A stretch of DNA of 64,000 nucleotides from Alteromonadaceae bacterium Bs31 (GTDB taxonomy: Bacteria > Pseudomonadota > Gammaproteobacteria > Pseudomonadales > Cellvibrionaceae): NCBI GenBank assembly GCA_900177435.1, contig FXAI01000014.1:1-64000 (forward strand). The letters run 5' to 3'. The notes under the pieces were generated by a model. The model did no database searches. It saw nothing but the letters and a program-made list of their open reading frames with translations, and was not told the DNA's origin. Every line of letters begins with the position of its first letter. The stretch's first letter is position 1. This document shows positions 36,829-45,908 of the stretch, one piece after another. A program made the position numbers and the translations under genes.

Positions 36829-37897
36829 GCGGAATATCTCTCAATGATCGTTGTTCGGTCGAAGTATTGTTAAGGGAATGTCTCTTGGCCCACTCACGTT
36901 TTGCGTGTTGCAGGAATCGTGTGTTCCAACTGGTATGAATTTGTCCGCTGTCGCGCCAGTACAAAACAAACTCAGGAATTATACTCTGAGCGAATTGCAC
37001 ATCGATATTCGCCAGCCGAAGCACATCATACACGTCCTCGGAGGGTTGCCACTGGGCGGGAATGGGTTTGGGGTCTGTGCTGTGTTCCAATGCAGAGTTG
37101 TATTTTTTCCATTGTATACGCACGTGCTGGATAAACTTACTGTTCCAGGTTTTAAGTGCATCGCCACGCTCTTTCCAATAGAGGATAAACTCCGGCACGG
37201 CATCTTCTACAAACTCTTTTGGAATACTGGCGTGCACAGTGAGCACTTCCATGGCGTCTAGGCTGGGCCACCAGTTGTCATGTATGGGGCTGTTTTGATC
37301 CTGGCGATTTCGCTGGGCTTCAAATTGTCGCCACTGCCGTATCACGTGCTGAATAAATTTTGCTCCCCAGGAGCGCTGCGCTTCGCCGCGCTCTCGCCAA
37401 TAGGTAACGAACTCGGGTACCTGCTCGTAACAGAAACTGTCGGGGATATTATGTTGTGCCAGTTGGGCGAGGGTATTGTGATCGGGCTGCCAGTTGCCGG
37501 CGATATAGTTCATGCCGGCGGGGGCTGATTTTACTGCAGCACTGGGAACAAGCGCTGCTGTTGGGCTTGCAGTCTGCTTGCCCGACATGACTTTCTCATT
37601 AAAGGAAAAGCGAAACTCTGGGGCACGGGCAAACTCACTGGCACCGATAAGCAATACGCCCTTGGCGTGGAGGTTTTTGCAGATGCGCGCAATATCCTGA
37701 TCTGCCCAAAAAGGCAGGGCAGACTGAATGATAGAGGTGTTGAGGGTGTACCAGGCAAAACCTCGGCTCAGCTGAGCCTGATGCTGCCCAGCCAGCTCTG
37801 TGAGCACGGAGAGCAAGATGCTCTCTTCGAGGCCGAGGGTAGCAGCAAGTGATGGGTAAACCAGTATTGGGCGTTCGGGGATTAAACAAGAATTCAT
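36791..37897 (-). CDS. Protein with three tandem DnaT domains (primosome)
   Basis: This 368-residue protein has a winged-helix-like N-terminus (about 10-100) and a linker. It then has three copies of a DnaT-type ssDNA-binding domain at about 136-190, 209-264 and 283-337. Each copy has the pattern W-x-P, then PEFVxYWRxRG or close, then SWxxKFxQHVxxQW. E. coli DnaT has one such domain and assembles as a trimer, so this could be a covalently linked version. ATG 37897 follows GGAG by 6 bases; an upstream frame to 38113 has no support. It overlaps the P-like loader gene by 38 bases. A role in PriA-type restart is inferred. Confidence 0.8.
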   Translation of the reverse strand: MNSCLIPERPILVYPSLAATLGLEESILLSVLTELAGQHQAQLSRGFAWYTLNTSIIQSALPFWADQDIARICKNLHAKGVLLIGASEFARAPEFRFSFNEKVMSGKQTASPTAALVPSAAVKSAPAGMNYIAGNWQPDHNTLAQLAQHNIPDSFCYEQVPEFVTYWRERGEAQRSWGAKFIQHVIRQWRQFEAQRNRQDQNSPIHDNWWPSLDAMEVLTVHASIPKEFVEDAVPEFILYWKERGDALKTWNSKFIQHVRIQWKKYNSALEHSTDPKPIPAQWQPSEDVYDVLRLANIDVQFAQSIIPEFVLYWRDSGQIHTSWNTRFLQHAKREWAKRHSLNNTSTEQRSLRDIPLEEKLNDRSWAV

Positions 37898-38216
37898 AGT
37901 CACTCCACGGGAGTGCAACTCTATCATTCTGCGCTCTGTGACGCGACCGGAAGATGCGGCGTTTATCGTCAATGCGCAAGGAGGGTATCTGCAGACTGCA
38001 TGGCCCTTGTTATCCTCGCAATGAGGGTGCACCAAGTGGGGCGAGGAGCACACACGCTTGCAGCGCCATTGGGTTAGCGCTATTGGATTGGTGCCTGCTG
38101 GATAGAGCTTCACTATCGGTGCTTCTGTTACTTGTAGAGAGCAATGCGCAGCTCGTCCGTGAGCTGCTGGTATTTATTGGCGGGATGGCAAGTACCTTTA
38201 ATGAGGTAAAACCCGT
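37898..38216. other. Intergenic leader of the DnaT/P operon
   Basis: This 319-bp gap has no convincing gene; open frames on both strands have atypical composition. A 7-bp inverted repeat GCAGCTC/GAGCTGC (38148-38154 and 38161-38167) lies downstream of the VWA gene but lacks a T-run. The promoter of the DnaT operon should be in the left part, though no clear boxes were seen. Confidence 0.4.
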
Positions 38217-40265
38217 TTACATTTCCTGGGCGATGCTTGCCATTCTAATTAGCTGGACCAGTTCGGTGCGATAACCGTATTCGTCATTACCTTTGTGCTC
38301 TTGGGCCAGCGCAATGGCGTCCTGATAGGTCCACTCGCCGGTATATTTTGCGTCCTTTAGTAATTGTGCAAAGCCGGCTACGGCTGTGGCGAAGTTTGCT
38401 TCTCGCAGGGCTGTTGCATCGGCTTTCGTATGCTTGCTGATTGGGCTGCTTAGCAGTTTGGACTTATTTTCTTTGGGCAGTTTGTAGCGAATTTTTAAGA
38501 AGGCATATTCGTCACCCTTCTCGCTACCAGCTTCTGTTTTAGTGTAGCGGCTGCCATCTACCAGTTCGGCGCCTGAGCCTTTTGGTGTTATTTCATAGAT
38601 TGCCGTTACCGTATGGCCAGCACCAATTTCGCCAGCGTCGACTGCGTCGTTGTTAAAGTCTTCGCGCTTCAGTGTTCGCGTTTCATAGCCCAGCAAGCGA
38701 TACTCCGAGACGCTTGCAGGATTAAATTCCACCTGAATTTTAACGTCCTTGGCGATGGGGAACAGATTGGAGGTGGCCTCGTTAACCAGTACTTTTTGCG
38801 CTTCACTCAGTGTATCGATATAGGCGGCGACACCGTTGCCATTTTGTGCTAGGTCCTGCATCAATTTATCGTGGTAGTTGCCGCTGCCAAAGCCGAGCAC
38901 AGAAAGGTATATACCCTTCTCACGCTTGCGCTCAATAAAACCTTTCAGCTCCTCGGTATTGCTAATGCCCACATTAAAGTCGCCGTCGGTGGCAAGAATA
39001 ATCCGATTAACAGCATCCTTTTTGAAGGATGTCTCGGCAAGCTGATAGGCGAGCTTTATGCCTTGAGCACCCGCGGTTCCGCCACCGGGTTGCAGCGCGT
39101 TAATGGCACTAATAATTTTTTGCTTGTCTGAAACAGGGGTGGGCTCCAACACTGTACCCGCAGCCCCGGCGTACACAGCGATAGCTACGGTGTCGTCGGG
39201 TCGTAACTTGCTGAGTAGCAAGTTCATACTTTGTTTAACCAGAGGAAGTTTATCCGGGCTAGCCATAGAGCCACTAACGTCTAACAAAAACACCAGGTTG
39301 GACTTGGGCTGCTCTTTAAGCTCATAGCCCTTAATGCCTATGTGAATCAGCTTTTTCTTGTCGTTCCAGGGGGCGTCGATTACTGTGATATTGCGGCTGA
39401 AGGGTTCGTTACGGGCGTCGGGGAGCGGGTAGTGGTAATCGAAATAATTCACCATTTCCTCCAGTCGAACCGCATCTTTTTGAGGCAGCACGCCTTGCTT
39501 AAGCTGGCGGCGAACAAAGCTGTAGGAGGCTGTGTCCACATCGATAGAAAAAGTCGAGACAGGCTCTTCGCTGGTGAGCTTTATTGGGTTGGTTTCAAAA
39601 TTTTCGAAACGGTCTTTGCCTTCAGCCTGGAAGCTGGGATGGGTGTAGGCATCGTCGGCCATTAGCTTACGTTCTGCCATAAAGCCTGTTTGTTGGGCAC
39701 GTTTTTCTGTAGTAATTTTTGCTCTTGCGAGGCCTGGGGTGGACATCAATTCTGCGTCCGGAAGCTGACCTCGCTTATCTTTTGATAAGGCGTCCAGCAT
39801 AGCGCTTTCCGCTGGTGGTGCTGCAGCTGAATCGAACTCAGTCTGGATCTCCCTCTCTGGAAGCGAAGGTTTTTTAGCGGGCTCTGGGAGGTTTAGCTCA
39901 TAGGTATCCATGTCCATTGGTGTGGGTGTTTTAAATGCGGGGTGGTAGGTGGCTAGCATCAGGCCAAAAAAAGCGAGGCTGGCAGTGGCGACGCCGCCGA
40001 GGAACCAGCGTTGCTGTGGGAATCGTGGCTTGTTCATGGGTGTTCTCCTGTTCATTTTGTTGGAACTGGAGGTAAGACGAAGCCAGCTAAATAATCCTTG
40101 GGATTTTTTTTCAGTTTTTTTATCGTCAATGGGTTCAGCGATTTTTTGTTGAGCGTGCATTGCCTCGAAGGCATTAACAGCAGTGCGTATCGCCTCCTGC
40201 TTAGCCTGGGGGTTCGGGCTTTGTTCGCTGTTATCGAGGAGTTTTTTAAGTTCGTTTTCGTTCAT
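38217..40265 (-). CDS. VWA-domain membrane protein (YfbK-like)
   Basis: This 682-residue protein has a cytoplasmic N-terminus of about 85 residues and one membrane helix (about 86-105). A linker, a YfbK-type N-terminal region and a von Willebrand A domain follow. The MIDAS is intact: DVSGS (D329, S331, S333), the Thr of GGGTAGAQG and the Asp of ATDGDFN. ATG 40265 lies 5 bases after the stop of the ECF sigma gene, so the two are coupled. By position its cytoplasmic N-terminus could act as an anti-sigma segment, with the VWA domain as a periplasmic sensor. That is inference, since no zinc-binding HxxxCxxC motif is visible. Confidence 0.85.
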   Translation of the reverse strand: MNENELKKLLDNSEQSPNPQAKQEAIRTAVNAFEAMHAQQKIAEPIDDKKTEKKSQGLFSWLRLTSSSNKMNRRTPMNKPRFPQQRWFLGGVATASLAFFGLMLATYHPAFKTPTPMDMDTYELNLPEPAKKPSLPEREIQTEFDSAAAPPAESAMLDALSKDKRGQLPDAELMSTPGLARAKITTEKRAQQTGFMAERKLMADDAYTHPSFQAEGKDRFENFETNPIKLTSEEPVSTFSIDVDTASYSFVRRQLKQGVLPQKDAVRLEEMVNYFDYHYPLPDARNEPFSRNITVIDAPWNDKKKLIHIGIKGYELKEQPKSNLVFLLDVSGSMASPDKLPLVKQSMNLLLSKLRPDDTVAIAVYAGAAGTVLEPTPVSDKQKIISAINALQPGGGTAGAQGIKLAYQLAETSFKKDAVNRIILATDGDFNVGISNTEELKGFIERKREKGIYLSVLGFGSGNYHDKLMQDLAQNGNGVAAYIDTLSEAQKVLVNEATSNLFPIAKDVKIQVEFNPASVSEYRLLGYETRTLKREDFNNDAVDAGEIGAGHTVTAIYEITPKGSGAELVDGSRYTKTEAGSEKGDEYAFLKIRYKLPKENKSKLLSSPISKHTKADATALREANFATAVAGFAQLLKDAKYTGEWTYQDAIALAQEHKGNDEYGYRTELVQLIRMASIAQEM

Positions 40266-40269
40266 TTTG

Positions 40270-40803
40270 TTAGCCCGCCTCTTTGTTAAGAAGGCTGAGT
40301 TTTTTGCGTATTTGGTGTATCCGCCATGAAATAGTACTTTCTTTAACATCGAGTACTTGTGCTGCTTCTGCGTGGCTTAAGCCCTCTGCGAACACCAGTA
40401 GCAAGGTACTCTTAAAGCCTTCCCCCCAACTCTCCAGTTTTTTAAGTATTTGTTGTAAATACACGCTGCTATCTTCTGAGGGGTGGGTGGATGCTTCTGG
40501 CAATTGTTCTGTGTCATCGTGTACATGGCGTTCTTCGCTGCGATACCAGTCGATGGCAGTGGTAACCACTACGCGGTACAGCCAGGTGGTAAAGCTGGAC
40601 TCGAAGCGGTACTGGCCCAGTGAGCGCGCCAGCTTGATACAGGCTTGCTGGGTGATGTCTTGCGCATCGTTGGGGTTGCCACACCATTTACAGGCAAAGC
40701 GATACAGTCTGTCGTAGTGCAACTGCAACAGTGTCTCGAATGCTTTGCTATCACCGGCCTGAGCCGCCTCTATCAAGGCTCTGTCTTGTGGTGAATCTTT
40801 CAT
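40270..40803 (-). CDS. ECF-family RNA polymerase sigma factor
   Basis: This 177-residue protein has sigma region 2 (LYRFACKWCGNPNDAQDITQQA in two parts: LYRFACKWCG and NPNDAQDITQQA; then TTWLYRVVVTTAIDWYR) and region 4 (LLLVFAEGLSHAEAAQVLDVKESTISWRIHQIRKKL, seen as GLSHAEAAQVLDVKESTISW). Sigma-1.1 and region 3 are absent, as in ECF types. It heads a two-gene unit with the VWA membrane protein. Its target promoters are unknown; it may control its own operon. Confidence 0.92.
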   Translation of the reverse strand: MKDSPQDRALIEAAQAGDSKAFETLLQLHYDRLYRFACKWCGNPNDAQDITQQACIKLARSLGQYRFESSFTTWLYRVVVTTAIDWYRSEERHVHDDTEQLPEASTHPSEDSSVYLQQILKKLESWGEGFKSTLLLVFAEGLSHAEAAQVLDVKESTISWRIHQIRKKLSLLNKEAG

Positions 40804-40840
40804 CTATTGAATTGGACGCAGCAACTTGGACTTTCCTTGG

Positions 40841-41326
40841 TTAAGAATGACACTTTTTTAATTTTTTGCCGCTGCCGCACCAGCAGGGTTCATTGCGCTG
40901 CAGTTTAAGGGCTGGCAGCATCTCGCCATCGGTGTACCACCAGCGATTGTCGTCAAACACAAAATTGGAGTTTTCGTGCAGCTGCTGTGGCTCTGCTGAA
41001 TTAGAGGTGCTGAAGGCGATAAATTCTACCTGGGCCTGTTTGTCTTTAGTGGGCGAAGCGCGCAGCACCCTTAAGCTGTACCAGGTATGAGTGTCCAGGG
41101 CGTGCTGGATTTTTTTACGTTCTTCACCGGAGTGAAAAGCCGGGTGAAGCGTGGCAAGCAGGTAGTCGACATTGCCCTTAAAAAACGCACTAAAGCGGGA
41201 GCGCATTAAGCTTTCGGGGCTACATGAAGCGGGCTGTTGGTCGTCGAGGTGGTAAATTTCGCAGCATTCCTCATAGAGGAGCCCGGAACCACAAGGGCAG
41301 TTTGTTTGTTCCGGGGCTGTATTCAT
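40841..41326 (-). CDS. YchJ-family SEC-C motif protein
   Basis: This 161-residue protein has Cys-rich metal-binding motifs at both ends: CPCGSGLLYEECC at the start and CWCGSGKKLKKCH at the end, flanking an NTF2-like domain. This is the YchJ (UPF0225) plan. The SEC-C motif binds zinc and is seen in SecA, where it aids SecB contact; the role of YchJ itself is unknown. It follows rdgB by 4 bases and is probably the last gene of that operon. Confidence 0.88.
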   Translation of the reverse strand: MNTAPEQTNCPCGSGLLYEECCEIYHLDDQQPASCSPESLMRSRFSAFFKGNVDYLLATLHPAFHSGEERKKIQHALDTHTWYSLRVLRASPTKDKQAQVEFIAFSTSNSAEPQQLHENSNFVFDDNRWWYTDGEMLPALKLQRNEPCWCGSGKKLKKCHS

Positions 41327-41330
41327 AATT

Positions 41331-41948
41331 TTAGAAGTGTGTGTTGTGTTTAAGTTCGTTAAGCAGTAGTTGCAGTGCTCTACCCCGGTGACTGATGCGG
41401 TTTTTAATGGTTTTATCTAATTGTGCCGCGCTGCAATTATGTTCGGGCACAAAAAACAGCGGATCGTAGCCAAAACCATTTTCCCCCACGGGCTCTCGCA
41501 GAATCAGCCCCTCCCAACTCGCCTGGCAGACGATGGGGGTTGGGTCTTCTGCATGACGCATAAAAACCAACACGCATTGGTAGCGCGCACTGCGAAGCTC
41601 GTCGGCAGTATTTGCCAGCTGGTGTAACAGGTATTCGTTGTTTCGTGGATCGCTGGCAGCCTGGTTTTGCCAGTTGGCGGAAAACCTTGCCGAATAAATA
41701 CCGGGACGGCCGTGCAGCGCGTCCACTTCTATCCCAGAATCGTCGGCAATTGCTGGCAAGCCAGAATGCTCGCAGGCATTGCGCGCTTTAATAATGGCAT
41801 TTTCCACAAAGCTCAGGCCGGTTTCTTCGGCTTCTGGTACCGAAAATTCTGCCTGAGGGTGAACGTCGAAATCACACTGTTGTAGCAGAGATTTAAATTC
41901 TTTAAGTTTGCCCGCGTTGCCACTGGCTAATACCACTTTTTTTGTCAT
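41331..41948 (-). CDS. rdgB: XTP/dITP pyrophosphatase
   Basis: This 205-residue Ham1/RdgB family enzyme removes non-canonical purine triphosphates (dITP, XTP) from the pool. Conserved parts seen are LASGNAGKLKEF, FVENAIIKARNA, ADDSGIEVDAL and the FGYDPLF motif, followed by SHRGRAL. It overlaps the DUF4426 gene by 4 bases (ATGA), showing coupling, in the same order as in Pseudomonas. Confidence 0.96.
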   Translation of the reverse strand: MTKKVVLASGNAGKLKEFKSLLQQCDFDVHPQAEFSVPEAEETGLSFVENAIIKARNACEHSGLPAIADDSGIEVDALHGRPGIYSARFSANWQNQAASDPRNNEYLLHQLANTADELRSARYQCVLVFMRHAEDPTPIVCQASWEGLILREPVGENGFGYDPLFFVPEHNCSAAQLDKTIKNRISHRGRALQLLLNELKHNTHF

Positions 41949-42400
41949 TTGTCTGAATACAGTTTGCTGCTGAATTTTATGGTGAAAGGGGCGCTTGCTT
42001 CTTTTACATTGACATCCACGCTAAATTTAATAATTTCTTCGCCGGATATCCGCACAGGTGCAAGGTAATAGACAACATTCTCTTCTTTGATTTCTATAAA
42101 CTTGAGTTGTTTTTGCTGTTGCAACATATTGGTGGTGGTGCCAGACAAACCGGCCTCGAGCCCACCGTATTCACCTTTGGGTGTTACTGATATGTTCAAC
42201 AGGGTTTCGTATTTGCTGCGCTTTAGTTTGTAGGCTGCTGCGATTTCCGGCTTGATAAACGTGCTGGGAAAAAGGCTGTAGTGTACTTCGTAATCGCCTT
42301 TTGCAATGCTCCCCTGGGGTGAGATTTCGGCAAGGCCGAGTGGCGAAATAGCCAGTATCAGAAGAAAAGAAAATAGGCGAAAGTTGAGCTTTTTAGTCAT
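41945..42400 (-). CDS. DUF4426 exported protein
   Basis: This 151-residue protein has an N-terminal signal peptide (about 1-24) and a beta-rich body with the DUF4426 opening (GDYEVHYSLFPSTFIKPEIAAAY, seen as GDYEVHYSLFPSTF). The position between metW and rdgB is the usual one for this family in gammaproteobacteria. Function unknown; it is probably periplasmic. It is 3 bases from metW and overlaps rdgB. Confidence 0.88.
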   Translation of the reverse strand: MTKKLNFRLFSFLLILAISPLGLAEISPQGSIAKGDYEVHYSLFPSTFIKPEIAAAYKLKRSKYETLLNISVTPKGEYGGLEAGLSGTTTNMLQQQKQLKFIEIKEENVVYYLAPVRISGEEIIKFSVDVNVKEASAPFTIKFSSKLYSDK

Positions 42401-42403
42401 AAG

Positions 42404-42994
42404 TCACTTCGTTAGCCGGTAAAGTGCCGTGGTGGCGAACAGGTTGGGGTTAAGTTTTTTTAATACTGCATTGAACTGGCGACTAAATATAACCTCTGCA
42501 TTTAGTTTGTTAAGCTCCAATGCTTTACATAAATCTTCAAAATCACTCACTGTGCAAAAGTGAATGTTAGGTGTGTTGTACCATTCATAGGGTAGCAGGT
42601 CGGATACAGGCATGCGCCCTTTAAAAACCAGATGCATGCGTGCACGCCAGTGACCAAAATTAGGAAATGTGACGATGCACTGCCTGCCCACTCTTAGCAT
42701 TTCTTGCAGTGTTTTATCGGGGTGCTGCATGGTTTGAATAGTTTGGGACATGATCACCGTATCAAAGCTTTGATCATCGTAGTTGCTCAGGCCTTGATCC
42801 AAGTCCTGCTCAATAACGCTCACACCATTTTCAACGCAGCGCACAATATTCTCTGCGTTGTTTTCAATGCCGTAGCCGTGTACTTCTTTCTTTTCCCTCA
42901 GCTCCTTAAGCAGTGTGCCGTCGCCACAGCCCAGATCGAGTACGCGCGAGCCTGGGTCGACCCAGTCTTCAATAATTCGGTAGTCGATGCGCAT
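42404..42994 (-). CDS. metW: Methionine biosynthesis protein MetW
   Basis: This 196-residue SAM-dependent-methyltransferase-like protein has motif I as VLDLGCGDGTLL. MetW is needed together with MetX for homoserine acylation in many proteobacteria, though its chemistry is unclear. The start ATG overlaps the stop of metX by one base (TAATG), so translation is coupled. Confidence 0.95.
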   Translation of the reverse strand: MRIDYRIIEDWVDPGSRVLDLGCGDGTLLKELREKKEVHGYGIENNAENIVRCVENGVSVIEQDLDQGLSNYDDQSFDTVIMSQTIQTMQHPDKTLQEMLRVGRQCIVTFPNFGHWRARMHLVFKGRMPVSDLLPYEWYNTPNIHFCTVSDFEDLCKALELNKLNAEVIFSRQFNAVLKKLNPNLFATTALYRLTK

Positions 42995-44145
42995 TAAATA
43001 GTAACCTCCACCTGTTTCATGTAGCTGGAAAACAAGTTCCAGTAACGCTCTTGTCCGGGGATTAGAAAAGCATCGTGTCCGTAGGAGGAGCTTATTTCGC
43101 CGTAGACTATTTCTTTGTCGGCGCGAACCAGAGCGTTAACAATTTCACGTGAGCGCTCTGGAGCGAAGCGCCAGTCTGAGGTGAATGACACAACCAAAAA
43201 TTTACATAAGGCGTTTTTAAACGCAGAAACCGGGTCGTGATTATATTCGCGAGCCAAGTCAAAATAATCCAGTGCGCGGGTCATAAGCACATAGGTATTG
43301 GCATCGAAGCTTTGGGAAAACTTTTGTCCCTGGTAGCGAAGGTAGCTTTCAATCTGAAATTCCACCGGTTCTTCGTTGCCTTGCTCAAAAGAGCCTGAGC
43401 GTAAATCCCGGCCAAATTTCTGTCCCATTCCATCGTCAGAAAGATAGGTGATATGACCGATCATACGTGCAATGGATAAGCCGCGTTTCGGCACTGTATC
43501 GTGTTGCATGTAATTGCCGCCATTAAAGTCCGGGTCGGATAATATGGCTTGTCGAGCTGTTTGGTTAAAGGCAATATTCTGGGCCGTGAGTTTCATGGCT
43601 GAAGCAATAACAACGCAGTGACGCAAACGATCCGGGTATTCCAGCGACCAGCGCATGGCCTGCATTGCGCCGAGGCTGCCGCCGACTACCGCCGCCCACT
43701 GAGTTATGCCGAGCTTGTCTGCCAGCCTGGCTTGGCTGTGAACCCAGTCTCGCACGCGAAGGTTGGGGAAATCTGCACCCCAGATTTTGCCTGTTTCCGG
43801 GTTGATAGATGAAGGTCCGGTGGAACCATCGCAGCCACCGAGGTTGTTGAGGGAAACAATAAAAAATTTATTGGTGTCCATCGGTTTGTTTGGGCCGATA
43901 TAGGCATCCCACCAGCCGGGTTTTTTATCTTCCATGCTGTGGTATCCCGCAGCGTGGTGGTGCCCGGAAAGTGCGTGGCAAACAAGTATGGCGTTGCTTT
44001 TACTCTCGTTTAGTTCGCCATAGGTTTCGACCACCAGCTCGTAGTAATTGATTGTGCGGCCACTTGCCAAGCTAAGTGGCTCATCAAATACATAGGTTTC
44101 TGGTGTAACAATACCTACGGAATTTTCTGGCAGTGTTTCTGGCAT
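42994..44145 (-). CDS. metX: Homoserine O-acyltransferase
   Basis: This 383-residue alpha/beta-hydrolase enzyme has the nucleophile elbow [10 protein letters not shown], the conserved [12 protein letters not shown] loop, and a C-terminal catalytic His in SSYGHDAFL. It activates homoserine for methionine synthesis. Whether the donor is succinyl-CoA or acetyl-CoA is not fixed by the name: gammaproteobacterial enzymes paired with MetW, such as that of P. aeruginosa, use succinyl-CoA, so the succinyl form is more likely. It lies in the proC to rdgB operon block. Confidence 0.95.
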   Translation of the reverse strand: MPETLPENSVGIVTPETYVFDEPLSLASGRTINYYELVVETYGELNESKSNAILVCHALSGHHHAAGYHSMEDKKPGWWDAYIGPNKPMDTNKFFIVSLNNLGGCDGSTGPSSINPETGKIWGADFPNLRVRDWVHSQARLADKLGITQWAAVVGGSLGAMQAMRWSLEYPDRLRHCVVIASAMKLTAQNIAFNQTARQAILSDPDFNGGNYMQHDTVPKRGLSIARMIGHITYLSDDGMGQKFGRDLRSGSFEQGNEEPVEFQIESYLRYQGQKFSQSFDANTYVLMTRALDYFDLAREYNHDPVSAFKNALCKFLVVSFTSDWRFAPERSREIVNALVRADKEIVYGEISSSYGHDAFLIPGQERYWNLFSSYMKQVEVTI

Positions 44146-44167
44146 GAGTAGTGTTTACTGTGTCGTT

Positions 44168-44461
44168 TTAGTGTTGTTTTATTCCGCATCCTTGGGGAAT
44201 TTTTTTTGGCGAGCTAATTCGCAGTGTTTTTTGCCTGGAGAGCTCTCCTCTCTCTATGCTTATGTTGCTTTTTGCCGTGCCAAATTGCTTGCTGATAAAG
44301 GCAATTAAGTGCTTGTTGGCTTTGCCATCCGCAGGCGGCGCCGTGATACGAATTTTTAGTCGCCCGGCTTGAATACCCGCGAATTCATCGCTACTTGCTT
44401 TTGGCTGCAAAATGCAATGTAAGCGTAAAATATTCTCTTGCCACTGATAGTGATCCTGCAC
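44168..44461 (-). CDS. YggU/DUF167 family protein
   Basis: This 97-residue protein of the DUF167 family carries the hallmark ITAPPADGKANKHLI and the closing RGELSRQKTL segment. It is a small cytoplasmic fold of unknown role, almost always next to yggT, as here (15 bases apart). A normal companion of the proC-yggT-metX block. Confidence 0.92.
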   Translation of the reverse strand: MQDHYQWQENILRLHCILQPKASSDEFAGIQAGRLKIRITAPPADGKANKHLIAFISKQFGTAKSNISIERGELSRQKTLRISSPKKIPQGCGIKQH

Positions 44462-44476
44462 AATGCTCGATATTCT

Positions 44477-45064
44477 CTAGTAGCCAATAATAATCACTGG
44501 CACCAAGCTCAGATTAGCGGCAAAAATATCCAGTACACGCTGTAGTACGTTTATGCCAAGAAAAACAAATAAGACCGAAAAATCCAGCCCGCCAACCGGT
44601 GGAATAATTTTTTGTACCGGGCGCAAAATGGGTTCCATAAGCTGCCTAATCAGCAATAGCGCAGGGTGTGAACTGAACGGTGCAACAAAGCTTGTAACCA
44701 CTATCACCAGCAGGCAGCCCATACACAGCCATGTGGCCACTTTAATGGTGCCCAATAGCGCCCATAACAACACCAGCCCAGGGTTGATAAAGCTTGCAAA
44801 GCTTAACACTGCCATAACTTCGGCAATAAGTGTGTGAAATAAAAGCGCTAACACTAAACACGCAAGGTCAATGCCCCAAAAGCCGGGAATAACCTTTCGC
44901 AAAGGCAATAAAAGGGGGTTGGTTATTTTTACGATTGCTTGCGAGAACTGATTGTAAAAATCCGCCCGTGCCAGTTGCAACATGAAACGCAGTATCACAA
45001 ACAACAGATAAACAGTTGCCAGCGTTTCGATGATCATAACGAGTATGCTTACCCAAGGGTTCAT
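44477..45064 (-). CDS. YggT family membrane protein
   Basis: This 195-residue protein has two YggT repeats. Each has a pair of hydrophobic helices around a conserved 'NPLLLPLRKVIPG' or 'EPILRPVQKIIPP' loop. YggT proteins are linked with osmotic tolerance and envelope maintenance, but the mechanism is not known. It starts 5 bases after proC, so they are co-transcribed. Confidence 0.93.
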   Translation of the reverse strand: MNPWVSILVMIIETLATVYLLFVILRFMLQLARADFYNQFSQAIVKITNPLLLPLRKVIPGFWGIDLACLVLALLFHTLIAEVMAVLSFASFINPGLVLLWALLGTIKVATWLCMGCLLVIVVTSFVAPFSSHPALLLIRQLMEPILRPVQKIIPPVGGLDFSVLFVFLGINVLQRVLDIFAANLSLVPVIIIGY

Positions 45065-45069
45065 AATAC

Positions 45070-45903
45070 TTATCCCAATTCTTTAGCGAGTTCTTTTGAG
45101 CGCTCTGCGCAGGCCTGCATGGCGGCCTCCACTACGGTGGTAAATTGATTGTTTTCAAACGATGCCAGAGCTGCAGCCGTGGTGCCGTTGGGTGAGGTTA
45201 CTCTTCTGCGCAATTCATCGACATCCACATCACTTTGCAGGGCCAGTTTAGCGGCACCGAAGGCTGTTTGCTTTGCCAGCGCTGCGGCGGTTTCTGAACT
45301 CAGACCCTGCTTCACTCCAGCGGCAACCATGGCTTCGATCATCAGAAAAAAGTAGGCCGGGCCACTGCCAGAGACAGCGGTAACAGCATCCATATGCTGT
45401 TCGTCATTGACCCAGTCCACGATGCCAACGGCCTTGAGAATATCTTCCGCCTGTTGTTTTTGCTGCTCGCTTACTTGTTGGTTGGCAAACAGTGCACTGG
45501 CGCCGGCCTGAACCAGGGCTGGCGTGTTTGGCATACAGCGCACAAGCGCGAGGGCTTTGTTGGCGCCTCCCAGCCATAGATTGAGGCTGCTGCAGGCAAT
45601 GCCTGCAGCGATGGAGATAACCAGGCTGTTGTCGCCAAGGTTGCTCGCCAGTGGTTCGCAAACGGCTTGCATTACTTGTGGTTTGACCGCCAACACAACG
45701 ATAGTGGCCTGTTTTACCGCCGCCGTGTTATCTGTGGAAGTGGCTATGCCGAAGCTGGAGGAGAGGTTTTCCAGTGCGCTGGGGTTTGGATCGCAGGCGA
45801 TTATCGCCCCTTTGTTGTAGCCATTGGCAATCAGGCCACCAATAATACTGCTGGCCATATTTCCTGCGCCAATGAAGGCGATTTTTGCAGTGCTCGACAT
45901 CAT
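45070..45903 (-). CDS. proC: Pyrroline-5-carboxylate reductase
   Basis: This 277-residue enzyme makes the last step of proline synthesis (P5C to proline with NAD(P)H). The Rossmann motif IGAGNMA at the start and the C-terminal TVSGSGPAYFF-like segment (seen as AVSGSGPAYFF) are present. The start is MMSS or the next ATG at 45900. It lies downstream of the SYLF lipoprotein gene and just before yggT. Confidence 0.95.
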   Translation of the reverse strand: MMSSTAKIAFIGAGNMASSIIGGLIANGYNKGAIIACDPNPSALENLSSSFGIATSTDNTAAVKQATIVVLAVKPQVMQAVCEPLASNLGDNSLVISIAAGIACSSLNLWLGGANKALALVRCMPNTPALVQAGASALFANQQVSEQQKQQAEDILKAVGIVDWVNDEQHMDAVTAVSGSGPAYFFLMIEAMVAAGVKQGLSSETAAALAKQTAFGAAKLALQSDVDVDELRRRVTSPNGTTAAALASFENNQFTTVVEAAMQACAERSKELAKELG

Positions 45904-45908
45904 AATCC

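Noticed and set aside
36235-37897. Prophage remnant, suggested by the lambda P-like protein
   Set aside because: No integrase, attachment repeats, repressor or structural genes; neighbours are ordinary chromosomal genes.
37954-38274. 106-codon plus-strand frame between the DnaT and VWA genes
   Set aside because: Overlaps the end of the VWA gene, no ribosome-binding site, Cys/Leu/Ser-rich sequence without a domain.
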